A stretch of 64,000 nucleotides of DNA from Spartobacteria bacterium (GTDB lineage Bacteria > Verrucomicrobiota > Verrucomicrobiia > Chthoniobacterales > UBA10450), in the NCBI GenBank assembly GCA_003134785.1, contig PLCN01000017.1, positions 186,001 through 250,000 on the forward strand, in the 5' to 3' direction. The notes under the pieces are model-generated. The model was not told the DNA's origin. It worked only from the letters and a program-made list of their open reading frames with translations, and did no database searches. The position numbers were made by a program, and so were the translations under genes. Shown piece by piece: positions 1 through 8,741 of the stretch; position 1 is the first letter of the stretch, and each line of letters begins with the position of its first letter.

Positions 1-717
1 AATGTGGCGGTAGCGCAACGGCTGATAGCCGGCCGCGGTCATCTCGCTCAGGTCACGGTCGGATGCGAGCGTCTTGCTGAAGGGCGCCGCCTCGTAGAAA
101 ACCGCCCGCTTCTTTTCCGCATTGAGCCATTTTACAAACAGAAGCACGTGGCCGTTCGGCTGGTTCATGATATCGGCCGCTTCCAGCACATCGGGGGATG
201 AAAGTTTCTGACAGATCGATGAAAGCGAGTTCGTGGAATAGCGCGCGGTCAACTTCCAGCAGTGACAAATAAAACCGGAACAATCCACGCCGACCGCATC
301 GGCGCTGACCGCTTTGTCCCCGCGTCTCCGTTTCTCGGAAGTGTAAACATCGCCGCCGGCTTTCCCCGCACGGATTCCAGCGCTGAAACTCTTCGGACTA
401 TCGTTTCCACCCCATTTGTAAGCGACGCCGATATTCTCCGCATCGGGGATCCAACATTCGCTGAGGGGGTCGCCGTGGCCGCCCTCGCGATCCGGCGTAT
501 GAACTTCAACGCCGTCCGCATCCTTTCCATGCCGCACATTTTTTGCCGACGACTGCCAGCGATGCTGGATGAAGGACTCGGCAATCTTGAGCGACTCGGC
601 TCGGGTGAGTGATTGAGCGGAACTGAGATCCGCGCGGGCAGTCAAGACCGCAACCAGGACGATCAGAGATCGCGCCCATTTACCCGAATAAGTTGGTTGA
701 ACCCGCAGCGAAACCAT
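1..717 (-). CDS. NlpC/P60-type cell-wall hydrolase, partial (3' end outside window)
   Basis: The frame is open from 717 to the window edge (239 codons, no stop). Residues about 13-29 form a hydrophobic segment after a basic start, consistent with export. The core shows GVAYKWGG (residues 97-104), then DCSGF with a candidate nucleophile Cys at 146, then NGHVLLFV with His at 190. This order (aromatic-WGG, DCSGF, GH followed by a hydrophobic strand) is that of NlpC/P60 papain-like amidases that cut peptidoglycan stem peptides. The gene lies 89 bases downstream of recA on the same strand. The ATG at 717 is the first plausible start, but the frame stays open upstream. The fold is well supported; substrate and full length are unknown. 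Confidence 0.72.
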   Translation of the reverse strand, partial: MVSLRVQPTYSGKWARSLIVLVAVLTARADLSSAQSLTRAESLKIAESFIQHRWQSSAKNVRHGKDADGVEVHTPDREGGHGDPLSECWIPDAENIGVAYKWGGNDSPKSFSAGIRAGKAGGDVYTSEKRRRGDKAVSADAVGVDCSGFICHCWKLTARYSTNSLSSICQKLSSPDVLEAADIMNQPNGHVLLFVKWLNAEKKRAVFYEAAPFSKTLASDRDLSEMTAAGYQPLRYRHI

Positions 718-806
718 GACCGCCGAATAAAGCGCGACATTCGCCGCGACGCGAGAACTACCGAGCCCCAAAGGCAGTGGGATGAAGCGGGACGTCTACG
801 CGACTA

Positions 807-1844
807 CTACTTTTTGTCCTCGTCGAGCTTGGCTTTCACGGCCGTCTCGATTTCATCGTAGAGTGCCTGGTCGTTCTTTAACGCTTCTTTCCCAGCATCG
901 CGTCCCTGGGCCAATTGAGTCCCTTTGTAACTGAGCCACGAGCCGCGCTTCTCGATGATCTGCTTTTCCAACGCGAGATCGAGCAGCGCACCGGTCGAAG
1001 AAATGCCTTCGTTGTACATGATATCGAACTCGGCTTCCGTGAAGGGCGGCGCGACTTTATTCTTCACGATCTTCACTCGCGTCCGGTTGCCGGTGACCAC
1101 ACCGTCCGTTTGCTTGATCGCGCCGATGCGCCGGATGTCCACTCGCACACTCGCATAAAACTTCAGCGCCTTGCCGCCCGGAGTTGTCTCCGGATTGCCA
1201 AACATCACGCCGATTTTTTCCCGAATCTGGTTGGTGAAAATGCAGCAGGTCCGCGCTTTCGAAATCAACGAGGTCAACTTTCGCAGCGCGGCGCTCATGA
1301 GCCGCGCCTGCGCGCCCACCGTAACGTCGCCGATCTCTCCTTCCAGCTCCGCTTTCGTCACGAGAGCTGCGACAGAATCGAGCACAATCACGTCGAGCGC
1401 GTTCGAACGCACGAGCGTCTCGCAGATGCGGAGCGCTTCCTCGCCGGAACTCGGCTGGGACACGAGCAGATCGTCCAGATTCACGCCAAGCCGGCGCGCA
1501 TATTGCGGATCGAGCGCGTGTTCGACATCGATGAACGCCGCGAGTCCGCCGCGCTTTTGCGCTTGGGCAATGACGGTAAGCGTGAGTGTAGTCTTGCCCG
1601 AAGATTCCGGCCCGAAAACTTCCACGACACGGCCCCGTGGAAAACCGCCCACGCCAAGCGCGCGATCGATCAAAATATTGCCGGTGGGAATGACGTCGAT
1701 GTCGACGATAGAATCGTCGCCGAGCCGCATGATCGCGCCGTCGCCGTAATCTTTCGCGATCTGTTGGATCGCCAAATCGAGGTTCTTATTGCGGGCGGCA
1801 GTAACTTTGTCTTCGGGGGGTTTTTCTTCGGTTTTCGTGGCCAT
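807..1844 (-). CDS. recA: RecA recombinase
   Basis: The product is the ATP-dependent DNA strand-exchange protein of homologous recombination and SOS induction, 345 residues, the normal length. The Walker A motif GPESSGKT lies at residues 78-85, the sequence [12 protein letters not shown] marks Walker B, and [20 protein letters not shown] is the conserved L2-loop region. The ATG at 1844 begins [11 protein letters not shown] frame extension upstream to 1931 translates intergenic palindrome sequence and is rejected. No strong Shine-Dalgarno is seen before this start. The C-terminus is acidic and lysine-rich (KAKLDEDKK), as usual. No LexA-type operator could be recognised. Confidence 0.97.
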   Translation of the reverse strand: MATKTEEKPPEDKVTAARNKNLDLAIQQIAKDYGDGAIMRLGDDSIVDIDVIPTGNILIDRALGVGGFPRGRVVEVFGPESSGKTTLTLTVIAQAQKRGGLAAFIDVEHALDPQYARRLGVNLDDLLVSQPSSGEEALRICETLVRSNALDVIVLDSVAALVTKAELEGEIGDVTVGAQARLMSAALRKLTSLISKARTCCIFTNQIREKIGVMFGNPETTPGGKALKFYASVRVDIRRIGAIKQTDGVVTGNRTRVKIVKNKVAPPFTEAEFDIMYNEGISSTGALLDLALEKQIIEKRGSWLSYKGTQLAQGRDAGKEALKNDQALYDEIETAVKAKLDEDKK

Positions 1845-1921
1845 AGGAGAACTGCTTAAGTACGGCCAGTGTCCGGCTTCGCCAAGCAGAAAAGCTCCCG
1901 GGAGGTGTAGGAAAATAACGA

Positions 1922-1951
1922 CAGGCCGCAAACCTCGCGGCTTGCGGCCTG
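1922..1951 (-). terminator. Hairpin between hsp20 and recA
   Basis: CAGGCCGCAA at 1922-1931 is repeated as its exact complement at 1942-1951 around a 10-base loop. On the minus strand it follows the hsp20 stop at 1974, and only a weak T-rich stretch comes after it. It may end or attenuate hsp20 transcription before recA. Confidence 0.45.
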
Positions 1952-1973
1952 CGCCACTAACCCAACCTGTGCT

Positions 1974-2351
1974 TTAAGCGACCGCGATCTTGCGCGGCTT
2001 CACCTGTTCCGCCTTCGGCAGAATCAAAGTCACGACGCCCTGCTCGATCTTCGCGCTGATTTTTGCGGCGTCGATCGACGGGTCGATCTCGAACGAGCGG
2101 CGGAAATTTTCCGGCCGCGATTCCCGATGGATGAGCGTGCCCTCAACAGAAGGTATCGCCCGCCGTCCCAGGATCGTCAGCTCATTATTCTCGACCCACA
2201 TCTCGAGATTTTCCTTGCTCACGCCCGGCATCTCGACTTCGAGCGTGTAGCCATCGGCGTTTTCGAGAACGGCGGCCGCAGGCGCGATAAATTGTTCTGT
2301 CGCCTGGCGCTCACCGTTGCTGCTGCGATTTTCGCGAACTAAAGTATTCAT
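1974..2351 (-). CDS. Hsp20/alpha-crystallin small heat-shock protein (1)
   Basis: An ATP-independent holdase of 125 residues that binds unfolding cytoplasmic proteins. The alpha-crystallin domain is visible from YTLEVEMPGVSKENLEMWVE to the C-terminal GVVTLILPKAE strand, which is the conserved GVL/TLxLPK signature. A short C-terminal tail PRKIAV carries an IxV-like anchor for oligomerisation. A purine-rich AAAGGAAAA sits before the ATG. It is the second of two tandem hsp20 genes, 23 bases after the first, so the two probably share one transcript and may form mixed oligomers. No CIRCE or ROSE-type element could be recognised upstream. Confidence 0.93.
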   Translation of the reverse strand: MNTLVRENRSSNGERQATEQFIAPAAAVLENADGYTLEVEMPGVSKENLEMWVENNELTILGRRAIPSVEGTLIHRESRPENFRRSFEIDPSIDAAKISAKIEQGVVTLILPKAEQVKPRKIAVA

Positions 2352-2374
2352 TGTTTTCCTTTCTTGGGAGTTGC

Positions 2375-2839
2375 TCAGTTGAGATTGATTTGGATTTGCT
2401 TCGGCTTCGCTTCCTCAGCCTTCGGCAGCGTCACCGTGAGAACGCCGTCCTTGTAGAAGGCGTTGACTTTGTTCACGTCCACTCGGGTCGGAAGAGTAAT
2501 GCTGCGGCGAAACTTTCCGGTGAAGCGTTCCGTGCGCGCGGCGCTATCTTTGACGTTCTCGTCTTTGCGCTCGCCGCTGATGGTCAGCGTTCCGTCCTGG
2601 AGCGAAATCTCAATGTCTTCCTTGCGCATGCCGGGGAGCTCGACGACGGCGACAATGTTGTCATTGTTCTGGTAGAGATCGAGCGCCGGAGTCCAACCGG
2701 AAAACAACTGCGATTGGCGGCCCAGGCCGGACCAGAAGGGCAGCTCCAGAAGCGTGTCGAGGTCGTTCCGCAGATTTGCCCAGCGATCAAGCGATGGCAG
2801 CATCACGGAATTTGGTGTTTGATAACGAATTAAGCTCAT
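2375..2839 (-). CDS. Hsp20/alpha-crystallin small heat-shock protein (2)
   Basis: A 154-residue small heat-shock chaperone and the first gene of the tandem pair. It has a longer N-terminal arm (LDRWANLRNDLDTLLELPF) than its neighbour. The alpha-crystallin domain then runs from DNIVAVVELPGMRKEDIEIS to YKDGVLTVTLPKAEEAKPK, and the GVLTVTLPKAEE signature is textbook. The tail has QIQIN, an I-x-I anchor. The start at 2839 is supported by AGAGGAAAT a few bases upstream. The two copies differ mainly in the N-terminal arm, which in this family sets substrate choice and assembly size, so they are not simple duplicates. Confidence 0.95.
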   Translation of the reverse strand: MSLIRYQTPNSVMLPSLDRWANLRNDLDTLLELPFWSGLGRQSQLFSGWTPALDLYQNNDNIVAVVELPGMRKEDIEISLQDGTLTISGERKDENVKDSAARTERFTGKFRRSITLPTRVDVNKVNAFYKDGVLTVTLPKAEEAKPKQIQINLN

Positions 2840-3041
2840 ATGATTTCCTCTGTTGATATTGGGTGTGTAATTGAAAAGCTGATCATCCAGTTAGCGAAAC
2901 AAATGCCATGATCGTTGGTCCGCCCGAATGCGGACGTTAAGTAATTGAAATGGAAAAGGTTATTTCAAAGCAGCGTTGGGACGTGGGGCGAGCAACTTGT
3001 AACCACTTGGCACACCTTTTCCCGGTCCGGACAACCTGGCT

Positions 3042-4082
3042 GTGAGACAAAACATCACTGACGAGATGTTGATGCGGGCGGCGCTTCGTGAGGCCCGGAA
3101 GGGGCTCGGCCTAACGAGTCCGAACCCAGCGGTGGGCGCCGTTCTCGTGATCGACGGAAACATTGTTTCCAAGGGGCATCATGCGGGCGCTGGCTTGGCG
3201 CACGCAGAAGTCGAGTGCCTGCGGCGATTCAAAAAAACGGTGCCGAAGAGCGCAGTGCTGTTCGTAACGTTGGAACCGTGCTCGACGGTAGGTCGAACTG
3301 GCCCGTGCACCGACGCGATTATCCAGGCCGGCGTCCGGCAGATTGTTATCGGCGCGCCGGATCCCAATCCGCAACACTCGGGGCGCGGAATCGACATGCT
3401 GAAAACGGCGGGGCTCGATGTCCGCAGCGGCATTCTGGCGGAGGAATGTTCCGCGCTCAACGAAGCCTATAACAAATGGATCACGACGGGGCGTCCCTTT
3501 GTCATCGCCAAATGCGGGATGAGTCTGGACGGGAGATTGTCGCGGCCGCCGGGCGAGACGCGCTGGATCACGAGCGCGGCGTCGCGCCGGCGCGCTCACC
3601 AGTTGCGCGCGCAAGTGGATGCGATCCTGATCGGCGGGAAAACATTGCGCGCTGATAATCCGCGTCTCACCATCCGCGGTGTGCGCGGAGCGAAGCAACC
3701 GTGGCGAGTTGTCCTGTCGCGCTCCGGCCCTCTGCCGCGGGAGGCGCATCTTTTTGCGGACCGTTTCGCCCAGCGCACGATGGTTTGCCGCGCGAAGAAT
3801 CTCGAACTGGTTCTACGCGACCTCGGCGAGAAGGAAATCACCAGCGTGCTGATCGAAGGCGGAGGCGAAATTCTCGGGCACGCTCTCGATCTGCGGCTCG
3901 TGGACAAAGTGCAGATCTATGTCGGCCCGATGTTCACGGGCGGGCCGGTGATTGCTTTCGGTGGACTTGGAGCTGCGTCCACCCCAGAGGCGCCGCGACT
4001 CGATCGCGTGCGCTATGAGCGAATCGGTCAGGACATTTGTGTCATTGGGTACCCGACCTATAATGGCTTCACATCCGAATAA
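3042..4082 (+). CDS. ribD: Bifunctional riboflavin deaminase/reductase RibD
   Basis: It catalyses two successive riboflavin steps: deamination of the pyrimidine intermediate, then NADPH reduction of its ribose. The 346 residues match the two-domain family. The N-terminal cytidine-deaminase-like domain has the zinc-site HAE at residues 54-56 and PCSTVGRTGPC at 79-89. The C-terminal reductase begins near KWITTGRPFVIAKCGMSLDG and contains the substrate-binding stretch TRWITSAASR. The chosen start is GTG at 3042; an ATG at 3066 is a possible alternative. No other rib genes are adjacent and no FMN riboswitch was found in the 200 bases upstream. The gene stands alone, diverging from the hsp20 pair. 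Confidence 0.94.
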   Translation: MRQNITDEMLMRAALREARKGLGLTSPNPAVGAVLVIDGNIVSKGHHAGAGLAHAEVECLRRFKKTVPKSAVLFVTLEPCSTVGRTGPCTDAIIQAGVRQIVIGAPDPNPQHSGRGIDMLKTAGLDVRSGILAEECSALNEAYNKWITTGRPFVIAKCGMSLDGRLSRPPGETRWITSAASRRRAHQLRAQVDAILIGGKTLRADNPRLTIRGVRGAKQPWRVVLSRSGPLPREAHLFADRFAQRTMVCRAKNLELVLRDLGEKEITSVLIEGGGEILGHALDLRLVDKVQIYVGPMFTGGPVIAFGGLGAASTPEAPRLDRVRYERIGQDICVIGYPTYNGFTSE

Positions 4083-4142
4083 TATTTAACAACTCTACGT
4101 CTTAACTACTGTTCAATAGTCATCAACTTGAGAGGTTTCAAA

Positions 4143-4427
4143 ATGAATTGGAAAAAGTTTCTCGTAATTGGTCTGGCCGTTGGCGCTTTCGCGTTTGCGG
4201 CGGCACCTCGGAGCGAAGCGCGTGTGTCAGTGGGGATCGGATTCGGTTTCCCGGTCGGAATCGGATATTACGACTACGGTTATCCCGGATATTATCCCTA
4301 CGGATATAATTACTACGGCCCGCGCTATTATGCCCGCCCGGTGGCTTATGTAGGGCCTCGGTTCTACTGGTCGCATGGCCGGCGCATCTATTATCCGAGG
4401 CGCTATCACCATCGCTACTGGCGTTAA
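4143..4427 (+). CDS. Small Tyr/Gly-rich secreted protein
   Basis: A protein of 94 residues from the ATG at 4143, which follows a GAGAGG Shine-Dalgarno. A clear signal peptide (MNWKKFLVIGLAVGAFAFAA, ending at an AXA-like site near APRSEA) is followed by a low-complexity body of YGYPGYYPYGYNYYGPRYY type, then a basic C-terminus rich in Arg, His and Tyr. There are no cysteines. Proteins of this type are common as small exported or envelope-associated proteins in soil bacteria, but their role is not established. It is a single-gene unit between ribD and a convergent gene. No function is assigned. Confidence 0.75.
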   Translation: MNWKKFLVIGLAVGAFAFAAAPRSEARVSVGIGFGFPVGIGYYDYGYPGYYPYGYNYYGPRYYARPVAYVGPRFYWSHGRRIYYPRRYHHRYWR

Positions 4428-4516
4428 GCTCTTTTCGCGGGCTTAGAATCCACGCAGGTGTTGGTGTCGGCGCTAACGAAGTGTCGTCAGAGCGGAGAAA
4501 AATTTAGGGCGTGCTC

Positions 4517-4867
4517 CTAGAGGAGAAGGCTGTCTTCCCACGAATTGTTATCGTCGGACGTGAGGATATCGTCCAAATCGGCGATCACTTCGTAGTCTTG
4601 GGCGCTAACGATTTCCATTTTGTCTGAGTGCGATTTTGACGACGACGGAACAGACGTCTGCGTCCGCAAGAGAGCCACCGCGATCAACGCCATCGCGACG
4701 CCGGTGGCCGGAATCAATCGGCGAAGACCGAACCATTCGCGCAGAGTTGACGAGGCCCGGCGCTGCCGGATTTCTCGCAAAACGTTCCGCGAGAAGAAAG
4801 GCGAGACCTTCGGCTCCTCCGCGCGGCCGAGGAGGTCCCAGAGTTTCGGATCGTCATCGCGTTTCAT
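4517..4867 (-). CDS. Hypothetical single-pass membrane protein downstream of rpoD
   Basis: A protein of 116 residues. Residues 1-48 are charged and cytoplasmic in character (PKLWDLLGRAEEPKVSPFFSRNVLREIRQ). One membrane span follows (LIPATGVAMALIAVALL), then an acidic outside tail ending EDSLLL. The topology recalls anti-sigma factors or accessory membrane proteins encoded with sigma genes, and it starts 51 bases after rpoD on the same strand. It has no zinc-binding anti-sigma motif and rpoD is the housekeeping sigma gene, so that analogy is weak. It is best left as a conserved-looking hypothetical gene. Confidence 0.6.
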   Translation of the reverse strand: MKRDDDPKLWDLLGRAEEPKVSPFFSRNVLREIRQRRASSTLREWFGLRRLIPATGVAMALIAVALLRTQTSVPSSSKSHSDKMEIVSAQDYEVIADLDDILTSDDNNSWEDSLLL

Positions 4868-4918
4868 GGTCGTCGATTAAACTCCGTTACTCCGCGAAAG
4901 TTGCGAGGCGACCCGCGT

Positions 4919-6769
4919 CTACGTTTCCGCCGCTTCGAGAAAACCCTCCAACTGCCGGATGCGCGTGGGATGCCGCATCTTGCGCAAGGCTTTCGCTTCG
5001 ATCTGGCGAATGCGTTCGCGCGTGACGCGAAATTGGCGGCCGACTTCCTCGAGCGTTCGGCTGTAGCCATCCACGAGTCCGAATCGCTGCTCGAGCACCT
5101 GCCGCTCGCGCTCGGTCAAGGTCTCGAGCACATCCTTGATCTTCTCTTTCAAGAGAACAATCGCGGTCATGTCGCTCGGATTCTCCGCGCCTTTGTCCTC
5201 GATGAAATCGCCGAAATTTGTCTCTTCGCTCTCGCCTACCGGCGATTGGAGCGAGATGGGCTGCTGCGCCATTTTTAGCACCGCGCGCACGCGATCCACC
5301 GGCAGCAGGATTTCCTCCGCCACTTCTTCCGGCGTCGGCTCACGTCCATATTCCTGGACGAGCTGCTTCTGCACGCGCATCAGCTTGTTGATCGTCTCGA
5401 TCATGTGCACGGGGATGCGGATGGTGCGCGCCTGGTCCGCAATCGAGCGCGTGATCGCCTGGCGAATCCACCAAGTGGCGTAGGTGGAAAATTTATAACC
5501 TCGCCGATACTCGAATTTCTCGACTGCCTTCATCAACCCCATGTTCCCTTCCTGGATCAGATCCAGAAACGAGAGGCCGCGATTCGTGTATTTTTTTGCG
5601 ATGGAAATAACGAGCCGCAAGTTCGCTTCGACCATTTCGGTTTTGGCCCGCAGCGCCTTGTGCAGCCAGCTCTTCAACGCCCGATATTGCTCGGTGTACT
5701 CTTCAAGCGACAGCCAGAGCGAACTCTCGAGGTCGCGCGACTTGATCCCGAGCGGTGAACGGGCGCCATGCTCACGCGGGTGCTTGCTCATCTCGCCCTG
5801 AAGCAGCGTCAACACCTGGTACTGCTCGTCCGCCAGGTGAACGAATTCCTCCGTCACCTTTTGTTTGAAATAAAATTTCGGATAGAGCTTTTGCAGCGAG
5901 CCGACAGCTCTTTGAAACGACTTCAATTTCTTCGCATCCTTCCGGGCCGAGCCATGAAGGATCTGCGAATACTGCTGGCGAATTGAGGCGCCCAGTTTCC
6001 CCACCTGCTTGCAGAGTCGCGGCAGCAATTTCATGTAACGCTCCCGGCTCTCGATTTTCTTGTCGAGAATGACGCGATCGAAACGTTCTCCCCCCTCGGT
6101 CAATTTCTGGGCGAGATCGAGATGCGCCTGCGCGATGAAACCGAAGCGATTGATCAGGCGTTGCACCATGATTTCGGCCTCCTCGATGCGCTTGGAAATC
6201 TCGACCTCCTGTTCGCGCGTCAGCAACGGGACCTGACCCATTTGCTTGAGATACATCCGCACCGGGTCATCGAGAATATCGAGCTTCGTCTCGGGCTTCT
6301 CCTCTTCCTCTTCCTCTGAGTCCTTCTTCCCGTCCTTGTACCGATCGACCTCCGAAGCTTCGATGATGTCGATCTCCATCCGGCGCAGCCGCGTCAGAAT
6401 CGCGTCGAGCTCATCCGCATCGGTAACCTCAGCGGGAAGCGATTCGTTCAGGTCGTCGAAGGTGAGATATCCCTGTTCCTTTGCGAGTTTGATCAACTCG
6501 CGAATGCGCGTCTGAACATCGCCAGTCGCCGCGGGCGGCAGGATATCGCCTACGTCCAAGTTTTCGGCACCGTTCAATCCCTTGCGTAAACGCGCTGGAA
6601 CAGCTCCGCTCTTTTTTTGCGCACGCGAACTCTTAACCGAAGAAGCCTTCGCTGATTTCTTCGGGCGGCCGACTTTTTTCGGCTTCGCCGCGCGTACCGT
6701 ACGCCTTGCTTTCGCTGGCTTCTTCAGCCGGGGCCGGCCTCGGGATTTTTTTTTCGAATGCTTTGGCAA
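4919..6769 (-). CDS. rpoD: Primary sigma factor (sigma-70)
   Basis: The housekeeping sigma subunit of RNA polymerase, 616 residues. Region 1.2 to 2.1 starts near [21 protein letters not shown]. Region 2.3-2.4 is [20 protein letters not shown], which melts and reads the -10 element. Region 4.2 contains [20 protein letters not shown], the helix-turn-helix for the -35 element. A non-conserved insert lies between regions 1.2 and 2, as in other primary sigmas. The first 60 residues are unusually basic, with RGRPRLKK and VGRPKKS, which resemble AT-hook cores. The gene follows dnaG by 63 bases, the conserved macromolecular-synthesis order, here without rpsU. Confidence 0.97.
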   Translation of the reverse strand: MPKHSKKKSRGRPRLKKPAKARRTVRAAKPKKVGRPKKSAKASSVKSSRAQKKSGAVPARLRKGLNGAENLDVGDILPPAATGDVQTRIRELIKLAKEQGYLTFDDLNESLPAEVTDADELDAILTRLRRMEIDIIEASEVDRYKDGKKDSEEEEEEKPETKLDILDDPVRMYLKQMGQVPLLTREQEVEISKRIEEAEIMVQRLINRFGFIAQAHLDLAQKLTEGGERFDRVILDKKIESRERYMKLLPRLCKQVGKLGASIRQQYSQILHGSARKDAKKLKSFQRAVGSLQKLYPKFYFKQKVTEEFVHLADEQYQVLTLLQGEMSKHPREHGARSPLGIKSRDLESSLWLSLEEYTEQYRALKSWLHKALRAKTEMVEANLRLVISIAKKYTNRGLSFLDLIQEGNMGLMKAVEKFEYRRGYKFSTYATWWIRQAITRSIADQARTIRIPVHMIETINKLMRVQKQLVQEYGREPTPEEVAEEILLPVDRVRAVLKMAQQPISLQSPVGESEETNFGDFIEDKGAENPSDMTAIVLLKEKIKDVLETLTERERQVLEQRFGLVDGYSRTLEEVGRQFRVTRERIRQIEAKALRKMRHPTRIRQLEGFLEAAET

Positions 6770-6832
6770 GACTTTGTGCTGTTTGAGGTTTTCAGCCGGC
6801 TTCCGCTCGACTCACTGCCCCCTCAGCGACAG

Positions 6833-8635
6833 TCAGGTGTCGAGCACGCGGGCAGACGAAAACTGGGAAAGCTCGCGGAGTTGCTCCGTGAGGTCAAGAA
6901 TTTGTTTCTGCAAATTGACCGCTTCTCCCGTGGTCAAGCCGCGGAGCTTCAAGCGGCTTTCGACAGCCTCAAGTTCCCGTCGTAAACCTGCTTGGAAGAG
7001 CCCTTTCCACCATTCGTGGACTAATTGCTCTGGATTCCTGGGGAATCTTCGAACAAGAAGGGACGAGAAAAATGATTCTTCTCCGGTCGGGAGCGAACTG
7101 GTAAACGCCGCGACAGAGGCCGGATCATCGGGGTTAAAGTCTGCTTCTAGAATCCGAACGAGTGGTTCCGCACATCGAATCATTCCGGCTACTTCGCGCC
7201 AATTTTGTGAGAGTAAGTAACTCCGGCATGCACCGCTTCGTAACGCCAGCATGCACAAGAAATCAACCTTGGGCGATTCATAGGGCGTATAGTCAATTGC
7301 TTCTGAGGGTTTTTTCTGCTCTCTCAAATCTGGCGTAACATCCGGGAATTCCTCCTTGGGAATACCCAACCTTGCTGCCGCCTTGGATGCAAGCTGTCCA
7401 CGTAGCGTCCGGTCGTGAACCCGAGCCATAGTTGCTCCCACCTTTCGAGCCAATTCCATCCTGGTCGATAATGAATTCATGTCTGTTAGCGAAACCTCGT
7501 GTTCGATCCAATAATCGAAAAACTCGCGCGCGGCCGCCACGCGGTTCTGAAACTCTTCCGTCCCTTTTCCGCGAATCAGCGAGTCCGGATCTTCACCGGC
7601 CGGCATTTCCGCGACACGAATGATCAAATCGTTTTGCAAAAGGGCATCGAGTGAACGCTCCGCCGCCTTTCGTCCGGCAGTGTCGGCGTCGAAGCAAAGA
7701 ACAACTTCATTCACAAAGCGCTTCAGCAAGCGCGCCTGTTTTTCGGTGAAAGCAGTTCCCTGTGGGGCTACGACATTGGTGACGCCGGCCTCGAAGACCG
7801 TAATGAGATCGAGCTGTCCTTCGCAGACGATCGCGCAGTTCGCCTCGATCAGGCCGCGTTTTGTCTTATGCAGACCGAAGAGAACGTTCCCTTTTCGGAA
7901 AAGCGGCGTCTCGGGCGAGTTTAAATACTTGGCCCCCGCCGCCTCCTTGTCGAGCACGCGACCGCTGAAGGCAATTACCTCCCCCACATCATTGTGAATC
8001 GGAAACATGATGCGGCCGCGGAAGCGATCGTAGGTTCCTCCTTCCGGTCGGTTTTCGTCTCGCGGCTTGATCAAGCCGCTTTGCAGAATCTGCGGCGGCC
8101 GGTAACCGCGATCGACTGCCCACGTTAGAAACGCGTCCCAACTGTCGGGCGCAAAACCAATTTGCCAGTCATTCGCGATACGGCCATCGATCCCGCGCTT
8201 CTTGAGGTACTCACGGGCAGGCTTGCCGACCGCGCCTTTCACCAAATTCTCATGAAACCATTCCGCCGCTTCGGCGTGGAGCTGGAGCAACGTGCGTCGC
8301 GTTTCATGCTGACGATCGTCCTCGCCCCCGGCACCGCGCTCTTCGATCACGGGAATTCCCGCGCGCGCCGCCAGCTTTCGCACGGCCGCGGGAAAATCGA
8401 GATGCTCGTAATCCATCACAAAACGAAAGACGCTTCCGCCGACGCCGCAGCCAAAGCAGTGAAACGTCTGCCGCTGCGGGCTCACCGTGAACGAGGGCGT
8501 CTTCTCCTGATGAAACGGGCAGAGCGCCTTGAAGGTCGTGCCCGCGCGTTTCAGCGGAAAATACGATCCGATCACTTCCACGATGTCGTTCGCGGCCGCG
8601 ACCTGCTCGATGTTTTGTGTGGGGATCGTTCCCAT
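6833..8635 (-). CDS. dnaG: DNA primase
   Basis: It makes RNA primers at the replication fork. The chosen ATG at 8635 gives 600 residues. The N-terminal zinc ribbon has C39, H42, C60 and C63 (ALCPFHQEKTPSF then HCFGCGVGG). The catalytic TOPRIM core is marked by IVCEGQLDLITVFEAG and VVLCFDADTAGRKA. The C-terminal third, which docks the replicative helicase, is poorly conserved, as usual. A frame extension to 8716 lacks homology character and is rejected. The gene probably shares a transcript with rpoD downstream. Its start is 106 bases from the divergent membrane-protease gene. Confidence 0.96.
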   Translation of the reverse strand: MGTIPTQNIEQVAAANDIVEVIGSYFPLKRAGTTFKALCPFHQEKTPSFTVSPQRQTFHCFGCGVGGSVFRFVMDYEHLDFPAAVRKLAARAGIPVIEERGAGGEDDRQHETRRTLLQLHAEAAEWFHENLVKGAVGKPAREYLKKRGIDGRIANDWQIGFAPDSWDAFLTWAVDRGYRPPQILQSGLIKPRDENRPEGGTYDRFRGRIMFPIHNDVGEVIAFSGRVLDKEAAGAKYLNSPETPLFRKGNVLFGLHKTKRGLIEANCAIVCEGQLDLITVFEAGVTNVVAPQGTAFTEKQARLLKRFVNEVVLCFDADTAGRKAAERSLDALLQNDLIIRVAEMPAGEDPDSLIRGKGTEEFQNRVAAAREFFDYWIEHEVSLTDMNSLSTRMELARKVGATMARVHDRTLRGQLASKAAARLGIPKEEFPDVTPDLREQKKPSEAIDYTPYESPKVDFLCMLALRSGACRSYLLSQNWREVAGMIRCAEPLVRILEADFNPDDPASVAAFTSSLPTGEESFFSSLLVRRFPRNPEQLVHEWWKGLFQAGLRRELEAVESRLKLRGLTTGEAVNLQKQILDLTEQLRELSQFSSARVLDT

Positions 8636-8741
8636 GCGCGTTACTTTTCGCTCGTTTGGGGGCCGGAGCGATGTCAAACTAAACCAGAGACGGCATGCTT
8701 CCACCAGTTGTCGCAATGCGCGCGCTCTTCGGCTTTCATCA

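Noticed and set aside
249-612. Two overlapping open frames on opposite strands near the left edge
   Set aside because: Both are shadows of the NlpC/P60-type gene, which runs off the window edge and carries the DCSGF and WGG motifs.
915-1859. Long plus-strand open frame (314 codons) opposite recA
   Set aside because: It is antisense to recA, has Arg/His-rich composition typical of shadow frames in GC-rich DNA, and no recognisable motif.
2840-3041. FMN riboswitch expected before ribD
   Set aside because: The conserved AGGGAACGAGGTG-like and CCG-rich blocks of the RFN element are absent.
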